From Paenibacillus ihbetae (GTDB taxonomy: Bacteria; Bacillota; Bacilli; Paenibacillales; Paenibacillaceae), in the NCBI RefSeq assembly GCF_002741055.1, contig NZ_CP016809.1:4070501-4134500 (forward strand): DNA of 64,000 nucleotides, in the 5' to 3' direction. The notes under the pieces were generated by a model. That model searched no databases. It was not told where the DNA came from and was given only the letters and a program-made list of their open reading frames with translations. This document shows positions 8,134 to 16,112 of this stretch, piece after piece. Within the stretch, counting starts at the first letter, position 1. The number at the start of each line of letters is the position of its first letter. Both the position numbers and the translations under genes were made by a program.

Positions 8134-9531
8134 ATGAAGAAAAAACGTTGGCTCACATTGTTGGCTTCATTAATGCTGGTCTTCACGGCAGCATGCGGTG
8201 GAGGGGGAGGCGGAACCAAGACGTCGGACGGCGGAACCTCCACAACGCCGGAAGGTAACGGAGAGGCCGCACCAAAGCCTGATACGGTCGTCGTCTGGAC
8301 TTATCCCGTTCATGGCAAATATGAGGAAGAATTGAAACAGCATGTGGCGGACCTGAAGGAGAAATACCCTCACATTACGGTAGAGACCGAAGTGCTGTCC
8401 TGGGCAGAGGGTCCGAAGAAATTCGACGTTGCCCTGAACGCCGGAAATCCGCCTGATTTGTACTTCCATGCGGTGGACGGAGCCTATGTGGACACCGGAC
8501 TTGCGCTGGAGCTTACCCCTTACATGACCGACGAGATTAAGAACGACTACCTGCCGGGCACATTGGAGCTCGGACAGATCCAAGGCAAGCAGTACGGCCT
8601 TCCACTGTACCAGTCCCTCTGGGCATGGGGCGGCAACAAGAAAATCCTTGAAGAAGCCGGGATCGACTGGCAGTCCATTCAGGAAAACGGCTGGACCTGG
8701 AGCGAGTTCAAGGAAGCGGCAGGCAAGCTGACGACGAAGCTCCCGAACGGGAATACACGCTATGCTTTGGTTACGGACGGAACGTCCCTGGACTTCATCG
8801 AAATGCTGACCCGCAGCAACGGCATGCCTGACGTCCTGAACGATAAGGGCGAGTTCCAGTGGAATGACGAGCGTATCCTGGATACGATGACCTTCGTTTC
8901 CGACCTGCTGAAAGCCGGTCATATGCCTGCGGAAACTGCGGCGATTACGCCTGCTAAGCGGATGGACCTGTTCTATGCCGAAGAAGCGGCAATCGTATCC
9001 AAAGCGATTCCTTACTATGATGTTATGCTGCAAAACCGCGCGAAGGATATCGACAGCGGCACGGTTCAAGGCGAGAAGATCGAATTCGTTCTGCTGCCGG
9101 TGCCTCACAATGACGGTGCAGAGCGCAAGACATCCATGTTTGGCGAAGGCTACGTAGCTTTCAGACAGAAGAAGGATAAGGGCGAAGAGCACGCGAAGAA
9201 TACGTTCCTGATCATGGAAGGACTCAGCGGCGCGAAGGCCGGTAATTCTGCCAACGAGCTGGTGCTGCCGTTCGTTCGTAAATCCCAGGCGGAATATTTC
9301 GAGGGTAAAGGGCTGGGCTCCGAGTCGACGATCAAAGCTGCTGAAATCTTTGCGAACTTTAGAGACAACCCGGTAACCTTGAGCCTGAATGCGGAAGACT
9401 CCGCGAACCAGAAGAAATTCAAGGAGCAGGTCGTTAAGCCGAACATTCAAGCGCTGTTCTCTGGCGAGAAGACGCCGGAGCAAATCGCACAAGACTTCAT
9501 TGACAAAGGCAAACAAATTTTAGGACAGTAA
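8134..9531 (+). CDS. ABC sugar importer, lipoprotein solute-binding protein (probable MurNAc-type sugar)
   Basis: 465-residue family-1 extracellular binding protein. The lipoprotein signal is MKKKRWLTLLASLMLVFTAAC with the lipobox Cys at residue 21, then a Gly/Thr/Ser-rich linker, so it is anchored on the outer face of the membrane. The mature part has the two-lobe pattern of carbohydrate binding proteins (NAGNPPDLYFHAVDG; YGLPLYQSLWAWGGNKKILEEAGI). Its position inside the murR-namZ-anmK cluster suggests muropeptide-derived sugars such as MurNAc, anhydro-MurNAc or a disaccharide; this is inference. A terminator-like hairpin after the stop would make this gene more highly expressed than the permeases. 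Confidence 0.88.
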   Translation: MKKKRWLTLLASLMLVFTAACGGGGGGTKTSDGGTSTTPEGNGEAAPKPDTVVVWTYPVHGKYEEELKQHVADLKEKYPHITVETEVLSWAEGPKKFDVALNAGNPPDLYFHAVDGAYVDTGLALELTPYMTDEIKNDYLPGTLELGQIQGKQYGLPLYQSLWAWGGNKKILEEAGIDWQSIQENGWTWSEFKEAAGKLTTKLPNGNTRYALVTDGTSLDFIEMLTRSNGMPDVLNDKGEFQWNDERILDTMTFVSDLLKAGHMPAETAAITPAKRMDLFYAEEAAIVSKAIPYYDVMLQNRAKDIDSGTVQGEKIEFVLLPVPHNDGAERKTSMFGEGYVAFRQKKDKGEEHAKNTFLIMEGLSGAKAGNSANELVLPFVRKSQAEYFEGKGLGSESTIKAAEIFANFRDNPVTLSLNAEDSANQKKFKEQVVKPNIQALFSGEKTPEQIAQDFIDKGKQILGQ

Positions 9532-9543
9532 TTTCAAGTAACC

Positions 9544-9590
9544 AGGGGGTGTCCCGTTGTCCTTATCAGGAGCGCGGCCACTCCCTTTTT
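9544..9590 (+). terminator. Intra-operon attenuating hairpin after the binding-protein gene
   Basis: An 8-bp outer stem (9544-9551 with 9579-9586, one G-U pair) followed by five T residues. It lies between the solute-binding protein and the first permease gene, where partial termination would set the high binding-protein to permease ratio. Confidence 0.6.
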
Positions 9591-9707
9591 AACCGCGATT
9601 GTAACCTAAGGCTCGTATCCGGCGCTTTCGTGAATCGGATTATACAGCCGGTACCCCAAGAATGGCCTAGTCAAAATTGTTCACCTGTGCGGAAGGAGGA
9701 AATAACC

Positions 9708-10625
9708 ATGCAGACGGCCCCGGCTCAGTCTCGGCCGCCGCGGACCCCGATGAAGGGGTATATGCGCGAGTACGGTTGGGCGTATTTATTCATCCTGGCC
9801 CCGGTTTTACTGTTTTTAATATTCACGCTGTATCCGGTCGCTTCCGCGTTTTTGATGAGCTTCCAGCAGTACAGCGTCATGGGCTCCGAATGGATCGGAA
9901 CCGATAACTACACCCGAATGGTAAAGGACGAGGTGTTCTGGAAATCGATGTGGAATACGGTGCTGTTCACCGTTGGTACGGTACCGGTCAACATTATCAT
10001 CACGTATGCCTTATCCTTTTTTATTTTCCAAATGAAGGATAAGTGGCAGACGTTCTTTAAAGCGACCATGTATCTTCCTGCCGTCGCTTCCGGCGTGACG
10101 ATCTCCGTCGTGTGGCTGGCGATTTTCGACCCGACCCATGCCGGACTGCTGAACCGCTTCATCGGCTTGTTCGGATTCGATCCGGTAATCTGGCTGGGAA
10201 AATCGGATACGGCGCTGTTCTCGCTCATTCTGATGAACTGGCTCGGCTCCCATGGAGCAGGCATTATCCTGTACCTGGCCGCCATGGGCGGCATTCCGAA
10301 ATCGCTGTATGAAGCGGCGGATATCGACCATGCCAGCGGCTGGTCCAAATTCTGGCGCATCACCTGGCCGCTCATGAAGCCGACGACATTATATCTGCTC
10401 GTGACGGGCGTGATTACGTCCTTCCAGGTATTTATCTCGGTATATCTCATGACTCAGGGCGGACCGAACTTTGCAACGACGACGATCGCCTACTTGATCT
10501 ACAACACGGCATTCAACTTTTACGAATTCGGGCTGGCATCCGCGCAATCCTTCGTTCTGGCGGCGCTCATCATCGTCATTTCGGTTATCCAGTTCAAGTA
10601 TTTCTCATCCGACGTCGAATACTAA
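9708..10625 (+). CDS. ABC sugar importer permease (MalF/UgpA type)
   Basis: 305-residue inner-membrane permease with about six helices and the EAA loop PKSLYEAADIDHASGWSKFW, the contact site for the ATPase. ATG 9708 was chosen because GGAAGGAGG sits 8 bases upstream; the open frame extends to 9549 but runs through the hairpin region. It pairs with the next gene to form the channel of the MurNAc-locus importer. Confidence 0.9.
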   Translation: MQTAPAQSRPPRTPMKGYMREYGWAYLFILAPVLLFLIFTLYPVASAFLMSFQQYSVMGSEWIGTDNYTRMVKDEVFWKSMWNTVLFTVGTVPVNIIITYALSFFIFQMKDKWQTFFKATMYLPAVASGVTISVVWLAIFDPTHAGLLNRFIGLFGFDPVIWLGKSDTALFSLILMNWLGSHGAGIILYLAAMGGIPKSLYEAADIDHASGWSKFWRITWPLMKPTTLYLLVTGVITSFQVFISVYLMTQGGPNFATTTIAYLIYNTAFNFYEFGLASAQSFVLAALIIVISVIQFKYFSSDVEY

Positions 10626-10658
10626 CGACTTCGCTTATGCTAAAGAGGGGGTGCACCC

Positions 10659-11492
10659 ATGAAATCAAGATCGAGAGTGATTTTGCTCGTCTCAGCCTCG
10701 GTCATCCTGGTCGTATGGAGCATTCTGACCATCATTCCGCTGTACTGGATGCTCATCGGATCGGTCCAGGACACCAAGTCGGCTGCTTCGTTTATACCGC
10801 AAATGATTCCAGACGTGCTGTCCGTGGCCCCGTACGAACGCTTCTTCAGCAAAACAAACGTCATGAGATGGCTGTTCAACTCGCTGCTCATCTCCTCCAT
10901 TTTGACGGTGACGAACGTGTTCCTTGCATCGCTCGCAGGTTATGCGTTCGCGAAGCTGAAGTTTCCGGGGAATAAAGCGGTCTTCTGGATTTTGCTCAGC
11001 ACCATGATGATTCCGGCTCAGGTTACACTCATTCCGCTCTATATTTTGATGATTGACGTATTTGATCTCGGGAATACATATACGGCGATTCTTCTGCCGA
11101 GTATCGTGAGCGTAGGAAACATCTTCTTGATGAAGCAGTACATGTCATCGCTGCCGACCTCGCTGATTCACGCCGCCCGCATCGACGCCTGCGGAGAGTT
11201 CGGGATCTTCTGGAAGGTCATTCTGCCGATGGCAAAGCCCGGTCTCGCCGTTCTGGCCATCTTCACATTCGTGGCATCCTGGAACGATTTCTTCTGGCCT
11301 TTCCTCGTGACCAACACGACGGAAATGAGAACCATTCAGGTAGGTCTGGCTTCCTTCGTTTACGCGGACACCACGGATTTCGGCGCACTCATGGCTGGAG
11401 CAACCGTCGCGGCCTTGCCGATGATGATACTGTTCTTCTCGCTTCAGCGCTATTTCCTGCAAGGCATCACCATTGGAGCCGTTAAAGGCTAG
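10659..11492 (+). CDS. ABC sugar importer permease (MalG/UgpE type)
   Basis: 277-residue second permease with six predicted helices. The EAA loop is SLIHAARIDACGEFGIFWKV and the C-terminus ends in GITIGAVKG, typical of the MalG class. GAGGGGGTG precedes the ATG. It lies 33 bp after the first permease and 14 bp before the ATPase gene, so the three are co-translated. Confidence 0.9.
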   Translation: MKSRSRVILLVSASVILVVWSILTIIPLYWMLIGSVQDTKSAASFIPQMIPDVLSVAPYERFFSKTNVMRWLFNSLLISSILTVTNVFLASLAGYAFAKLKFPGNKAVFWILLSTMMIPAQVTLIPLYILMIDVFDLGNTYTAILLPSIVSVGNIFLMKQYMSSLPTSLIHAARIDACGEFGIFWKVILPMAKPGLAVLAIFTFVASWNDFFWPFLVTNTTEMRTIQVGLASFVYADTTDFGALMAGATVAALPMMILFFSLQRYFLQGITIGAVKG

Positions 11493-11506
11493 AAGGAGGC
11501 AACGTT

Positions 11507-12613
11507 ATGGCACGCGTAGAATTTCGGAACATCCGAAAAGAATTTGTAGACGATAACAAAGGAACCTTCACCGCGGTTGCGGGATCGAACTTTGTCATTG
11601 AAGATAAAGAATTCGTTGTATTCGTCGGCCCTTCCGGCTGCGGCAAAACGACCTCGCTGCGCATGATCGCGGGCTTGGAGCGGCAGACGTCCGGCGATAT
11701 CATCATCGGCGATCGGGTCGTGAACAATTTGCATCCGAAGGATCGCGACATTGCGATGGTATTCCAGGATTATGCCCTGTATCCGCATATGACCATCCGC
11801 GAGAATCTGTCGTTCGGCTTGAAGAATTTGAAGAAGCCTAAAGCCTATATCGAGCAAAAGGTCGCCCAGGCCGCATCGATTCTCGGACTCGAATCGATGA
11901 TCGACCGCAAGCCGCGCGAGCTGTCCGGCGGTCAGCGGCAGCGCGTGGCCGTGGGCCGGGCGATCGTCCGCGATCCGCAGGTGTTCCTGTTCGATGAGCC
12001 GCTGTCGAACCTCGACGCCAAGCTTCGCGTGCAGATGCGGGTCGAGCTGTCAGAGCTGCACAAGCGGCTTGAAGCGACGATCGTTTACGTCACGCACGAT
12101 CAGGTAGAGGCCATGACGCTCGGGGAGCGCATCGTCGTCATGAACAACGGGATCATCCAGCAGATCGCCTCGCCGACGGAGCTGTACGCGAATCCGCAGA
12201 ACATGTTCGTTGCGGGCTTTATCGGCTCTCCGCCGATGAACTTCATTGATGTGACGAAGGAAGGGAATGTGCTCCGGATGGAGGGCGGCTCGTTTACCAT
12301 TCCTGACGCGATGGCGCGTGGCTTAAGCAAGTACGAGAACAAGCATCTGATTCTAGGCGTTCGGCCGGAGCATATATCCGGGGAGGATTTGCCGGGAACG
12401 CCGAACCGCGATTACACGTATGCCGGAAAGATACAGGTCGTGGAGCATCTCGGCTCCGAGAATCTGGTATACTTCCGGATCGGCAACCGGACCGTGACGG
12501 CGAAGGTGCACCCGGAGACGACCGGTTACCCGGGCATGGACAAAACGTTTATTTTTAATTTCGACAAGGTGCATTTCTTCGATCCGGAGACGGAACAGCG
12601 TATCGATTGGTAA
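11507..12613 (+). CDS. msmX: ABC sugar importer ATPase (MsmX/UgpC/MalK family)
   Basis: 368-residue ATPase. Walker A GPSGCGKTTS is near residue 43, signature LSGGQRQRVAVGRA near 138, Walker B FLFDEPLSNLDAKLR near 162 and the switch His in VTHDQVEAMTLG; a TOBE/OB regulatory domain fills residues 240-368. It energises the two adjacent permeases. It is the only carbohydrate-type ABC ATPase in the window, and MsmX-type ATPases are known to serve several importers, so it may also drive the two ATPase-less importers at 32.9-36.6 and 45.4-48.5 kb. The symbol indicates family rather than proven orthology. Confidence 0.88.
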   Translation: MARVEFRNIRKEFVDDNKGTFTAVAGSNFVIEDKEFVVFVGPSGCGKTTSLRMIAGLERQTSGDIIIGDRVVNNLHPKDRDIAMVFQDYALYPHMTIRENLSFGLKNLKKPKAYIEQKVAQAASILGLESMIDRKPRELSGGQRQRVAVGRAIVRDPQVFLFDEPLSNLDAKLRVQMRVELSELHKRLEATIVYVTHDQVEAMTLGERIVVMNNGIIQQIASPTELYANPQNMFVAGFIGSPPMNFIDVTKEGNVLRMEGGSFTIPDAMARGLSKYENKHLILGVRPEHISGEDLPGTPNRDYTYAGKIQVVEHLGSENLVYFRIGNRTVTAKVHPETTGYPGMDKTFIFNFDKVHFFDPETEQRIDW

Positions 12614-12640
12614 ACAATCTGGAGGAGGAGAGGGAAGCTT

Positions 12641-13336
12641 ATGCGCAAGCTGAATGATGTGTTAAAGAAGACGGGAGTTGAGGTGTACCGCGAGATTACG
12701 AGCGTGGCACTGTACAGCATGATCACCTCGCTGGTGCTTGCGGCGGTTGTCATATTCGCACCGGTGCTGGAGGCGCTGCTGCTGCTTCCGGTGCTGTATA
12801 TGCCGCTGTTTTTCGGAGTCTGCTATGCCTACCACCGGAAGACGGAGAGAGGCAAGCCGGTGCTGAAGGATGTGTTCGAGGGGGCCGTCAAGGGGTTTCT
12901 GCCCGCCGTTGTCATGGGCTCTTTCTTCGTGGTGATGATTCTCATCCTGTGGTCTACCTGGTGGTATTACGGTGGCAAAGACGGTATCGGGTACCTCGCG
13001 ATCGGGGTTTTCCAGACATACTTTGTCATTATGGCCGTGGTCTCCCAATTCTACACGCTTCAGCTTGTCATCCAGGAAAACATGGGGATCTTCAAAGCGA
13101 TGGCGCACAGCGTGAAGCTGTTTCTGCGTTATCCGGCTTATACGCTCGGGGCTTGCTTTCAGGCCTTATGCGTGGCCGTTCCGCTTCTTCTCACCGTGGT
13201 TGGCTTCGGCTTTCTGTTCAACGGCATGTGGGCGATATTCCAGCATAAGGCAGCTTATAATGTCTTGAATCCCGAGGAGGCGAAGCCTGCGGCTGACGGC
13301 GCCCTGTCCTCGGAGCCAGGAGGTGTCAGCATATGA
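12641..13336 (+). CDS. Polytopic membrane protein, accessory to the sugar importer (YesL/DUF624-like?)
   Basis: 231 residues with about five or six hydrophobic helices (roughly residues 22-62, 85-108, 115-140 and 165-200), a short cytosolic N-terminus and a polar C-terminal tail. Overall size, topology and position beside a sugar ABC importer resemble the YesL/DUF624 proteins of Bacillales, but the similarity is weak and I would not assign the family firmly. A GGAGGAG site precedes the ATG. Its stop overlaps the start of namZ by four bases (ATGA), so the two are translationally coupled. Confidence 0.6.
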   Translation: MRKLNDVLKKTGVEVYREITSVALYSMITSLVLAAVVIFAPVLEALLLLPVLYMPLFFGVCYAYHRKTERGKPVLKDVFEGAVKGFLPAVVMGSFFVVMILILWSTWWYYGGKDGIGYLAIGVFQTYFVIMAVVSQFYTLQLVIQENMGIFKAMAHSVKLFLRYPAYTLGACFQALCVAVPLLLTVVGFGFLFNGMWAIFQHKAAYNVLNPEEAKPAADGALSSEPGGVSI

Positions 13337-14502
13337 GGTGTTTAACCGGAATCGACAGGCTGGCGGGGATGAAGCATAACAGCATCATCGGCCGCCGCCT
13401 TGGCGTCATTACAAATCCGACGGGGCTCACGTCGGATTTTCGTTCTTCGATTGAAGTCATAGCCGGTTTGCCGGAATCCGAATTAACCGCTTTGTTCGCC
13501 TGCGAGCATGGACTCCGCGGGGAGCTGCAGGCCGGCAAGCATGTTGACGATGAAGTCGATCCCATCTTCGGCGTACCGGTATACAGCTTATATGGCGCAA
13601 CGCGCAAGCCCGATGCGGCAATGCTGGAGAAGATCGATACCCTCATCTTTGATATCCAGGATCTTGGCGTGCGGTTCTACACGTACATGACGACCTTGTT
13701 GTACGTAATGGAGGCGTGCGCGGAGCACGGCAAAAGCCTGATCGTCCTGGATCGCCCGAATCCGCTTGGTGGCAATCGCGTGGAAGGCGGCCTTCTTGAG
13801 GCAGGGTATGAATCAATGGTGGGCGGGTGGCAGATCCCGATCAGCACCGGGATGACGATCGGTGAATATGCCCGGATGGCGAATGATCTGAGGGGCACGG
13901 GCTGCGACCTGGACGTCATCGGGCTGGAAGGCTGGAGCAGGGAGATGGACTATGCGGATACAGGTCTTCTGTGGATGCTCCCATCCCCGAACATCCCGAC
14001 ATTGGATACCGTCCGTTTGTACAGCGGGACCTGCTTCTTCGAAGGAACGAATCTGTCGGAGGGCAGGGGCACGACGCGGCCGTTTGAATGGATCGGCGCG
14101 CCATGGATCGACGGCGAGGCGCTGGCCAAGGCGTTTAACGCCTACCGATTGCCCGGTATTCATGCCCATTCCGTTTACATGACACCGACGTTCTCGAAGC
14201 ATCAGGGCGTAAGCTGCGGGGGCGTTATGCTGTTCGTCACGGACACAACGAAGCTGGAGGCGGTCCGTGCAGGTCTTGTGCTGCTGCACCTGGTCAGCCG
14301 GATGTATCCGGATTCGTTCCAATGGCTGACGCCGCCCGAGGGGCGAAATCGTTATTTCATTGATCTGCTTACGGGCAGCGATAATGTGAGGAAGCATATT
14401 CATGAGGAAGAAGGGCTTCGGCGCATCACGGAGCAGTGGGAGAGCGATGCGGATCGGTGGAGAACGATGAGAGCCCCTTATCTTCTGTATGGGGAGGCAT
14501 AA
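13333..14502 (+). CDS. namZ: Exo-beta-N-acetylmuramidase NamZ (DUF1343/GH171)
   Basis: 389-residue enzyme of the former DUF1343 family (B. subtilis YbbC/NamZ), which releases MurNAc from the non-reducing end of peptidoglycan chains or MurNAc-GlcNAc. Family blocks visible are GVITNPTGLTSDF, ACEHGLRGELQAG, DTLIFDIQDLGVRFYTYMTT, LDRPNPLGG and EGTNLSEGRGTTRPFEW. The B. subtilis protein is secreted, whereas this one starts MRCLTGIDRLAGMKHN with no signal peptide, so it should act in the cytoplasm on an imported disaccharide or oligosaccharide. It overlaps the preceding stop by 4 bp and is followed 3 bp later by anmK. Confidence 0.9.
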   Translation: MRCLTGIDRLAGMKHNSIIGRRLGVITNPTGLTSDFRSSIEVIAGLPESELTALFACEHGLRGELQAGKHVDDEVDPIFGVPVYSLYGATRKPDAAMLEKIDTLIFDIQDLGVRFYTYMTTLLYVMEACAEHGKSLIVLDRPNPLGGNRVEGGLLEAGYESMVGGWQIPISTGMTIGEYARMANDLRGTGCDLDVIGLEGWSREMDYADTGLLWMLPSPNIPTLDTVRLYSGTCFFEGTNLSEGRGTTRPFEWIGAPWIDGEALAKAFNAYRLPGIHAHSVYMTPTFSKHQGVSCGGVMLFVTDTTKLEAVRAGLVLLHLVSRMYPDSFQWLTPPEGRNRYFIDLLTGSDNVRKHIHEEEGLRRITEQWESDADRWRTMRAPYLLYGEA

Positions 14503-14505
14503 TCC

Positions 14506-15696
14506 ATGATACTCGCACCTAGGAAGCAGGGGGAGCCGGCCGTGGTCATCGGCCTGATGTCCGGCACATCCCTTGACGGGATCGATGCGGCCATCGTCCG
14601 GATTCACGGCAGCGGCCTTACGGCTTCCGCTGAGCTGCTTCATTATTATAGCCGGTCTTATGAGCCGGAGCTTCGCCGGCGGCTGCAGGAGCTGTGCGGC
14701 ACCGAGCACTCCAGCAGCCCTGCGGTATGCAGTATGAACGCCTACCTCGGATATCGGTTCGGAGAAGCCGTACTGGAGGCGATAGCGGATGCCGGGATGC
14801 GGATGGAGGATGTCGACCTCATCAGTTCGCACGGGCAGACGATTTGGCATCTTCCCGTGGCGGAGCCGGATGATCCGTATTCAACGCCGTCCACGCTGCA
14901 GATCGGCGATATCTCGGTCATCGCGAAGCATACGGGCCTGCCGGTTGTCGGCGATTTCCGGCCGGCGGACATGGCGGTGGGCGGTCAGGGCGCGCCTTTC
15001 GCTCCGTACGGCGACTTGATCCTGTTCCGGCATCCCGAGCGCGGCAGGCTGCTTCAGAACGTCGGCGGCATCGGCAACTGTACGGCGCTTCCTGCGGGAG
15101 CGGACCCATCGGAGGTTCTGGCGTTTGATACAGGGCCGGGGAATATGGTGATCGACGCGGTTGTCCACGCGCTTACGGGTGGGCGCCTGTCCTATGATGA
15201 GGGTGGAAAGTGGGCTGCTCAGGGGAAGCCGGATGAAGCGCTTTTAGAGGAGATGATGTCCCACGCCTATTTCCAGGCGCCGCCGCCCAAATCAACGGGC
15301 AGGGAGCTCTTCGGCCAGCCGTATGCGGCTTCCTTTCTTAAGGCAGCAAGAACGCGCGGCCTTTCGGATGAAGACATCGTTGCGACGGCCACGGCCTTCA
15401 CGGCGGTTTCTATCGCGGACAGTTATGAGCGGTATGTTTTTCCGCGGGTTCCTATCGCTGAGGTGATTGTCACGGGCGGGGGAGCCCATAACCGGACGCT
15501 GCTTCATATGCTAAGCCAACGGCTGCCAGGACAACAGGTAATGACCTCCGCCGAGCTTGGATGGAATGACGATGCGAAGGAAGCGGTCATTTTTGCCCTG
15601 TTGGGCAATGATTTCGTGCACGGCGTGCCGAACAATCTGCCGGCAGCGACGGGAGCGCAGCGCCCGACGGTGATGGGGAAGCTTGCACTGCCGTAG
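14506..15696 (+). CDS. anmK: Anhydro-N-acetylmuramic acid kinase AnmK
   Basis: 396-residue ASKHA-fold kinase that opens 1,6-anhydro-MurNAc and phosphorylates it to MurNAc-6-phosphate, the MurQ substrate. The signatures are GLMSGTSLDGIDAA at residues 16-29, SSHGQTIWH near 107, VGDFRPADMAVGGQGAP with the catalytic Asp, FDTGPGNMVID and VTGGGAHN near the C-terminus. Full length. It is coupled to namZ (3-bp gap) and is the last gene before a terminator. Its presence implies that anhydro-sugars made by lytic transglycosylases, the organism's own or those of other bacteria, are recovered. Confidence 0.95.
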   Translation: MILAPRKQGEPAVVIGLMSGTSLDGIDAAIVRIHGSGLTASAELLHYYSRSYEPELRRRLQELCGTEHSSSPAVCSMNAYLGYRFGEAVLEAIADAGMRMEDVDLISSHGQTIWHLPVAEPDDPYSTPSTLQIGDISVIAKHTGLPVVGDFRPADMAVGGQGAPFAPYGDLILFRHPERGRLLQNVGGIGNCTALPAGADPSEVLAFDTGPGNMVIDAVVHALTGGRLSYDEGGKWAAQGKPDEALLEEMMSHAYFQAPPPKSTGRELFGQPYAASFLKAARTRGLSDEDIVATATAFTAVSIADSYERYVFPRVPIAEVIVTGGGAHNRTLLHMLSQRLPGQQVMTSAELGWNDDAKEAVIFALLGNDFVHGVPNNLPAATGAQRPTVMGKLALP

Positions 15697-15734
15697 AAGA
15701 AAGGCTGGGCTGGTTAGGCCCGGCGTTTGGTTTC

Positions 15735-15762
15735 AGCATCCCTGCGAAGGGATGCTTTTTTT
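15735..15762 (+). terminator. Terminator of the MurNAc-recovery operon
   Basis: A 9-bp perfect stem (15735-15743 with 15748-15756), a GCGA tetraloop and seven T residues. Confidence 0.92.
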
Positions 15763-15831
15763 GTCGAACGGGACGTTCCCCGTTAGAAATTGCTCGTTCT
15801 ATCGGGTCATCAGTCATCTAAGGCATGATAC

Positions 15832-15981
15832 GCGCACCGCGCACCGTGCACCATGCACCGCGCACCATGCACCGCGCACCGCTCTCCGCGAACCATGCAT
15901 CGCCCACCGCGCAGCGGGTCCGTGGCTACGCACCATACACCGTGCACCAAACACCATACACATACCCGTGCACCATGCATC
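15832..15981 (+). repeat. Degenerate heptamer minisatellite, consensus RYGCACC
   Basis: Twelve consecutive 7-bp units run from 15832 to 15915 (for example GCGCACC, GTGCACC, ATGCACC). After a 12-base interruption, about seven more units follow, with one small phase shift, to 15981. The array fills most of the gap between the anmK terminator and the methyltransferase gene. The open frames across it (HRAPCTAH-like text) are by-products of the repeat. Copy number may vary between strains. Confidence 0.9.
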
Positions 15982-16112
15982 CTAAGGAGATGTGCATCCG
16001 GTTGTCCCAATAGAGGTTATCCTTCAACTTCTCAATGCGGTATGATGGTTAGGAAGCGACAAAATACAGATCGATGATGGAAACCAAAGGAGAAACGAAA
16101 GGAGAAACGAAG

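Noticed and set aside
8170..9516. 448-codon leftward open frame
   Set aside because: Exact antisense of the solute-binding protein gene, no family features.
15683..16077. Overlapping open frames reading HRAPCTAH-like peptides
   Set aside because: Produced by the 7-bp repeat in all three frames; not proteins.
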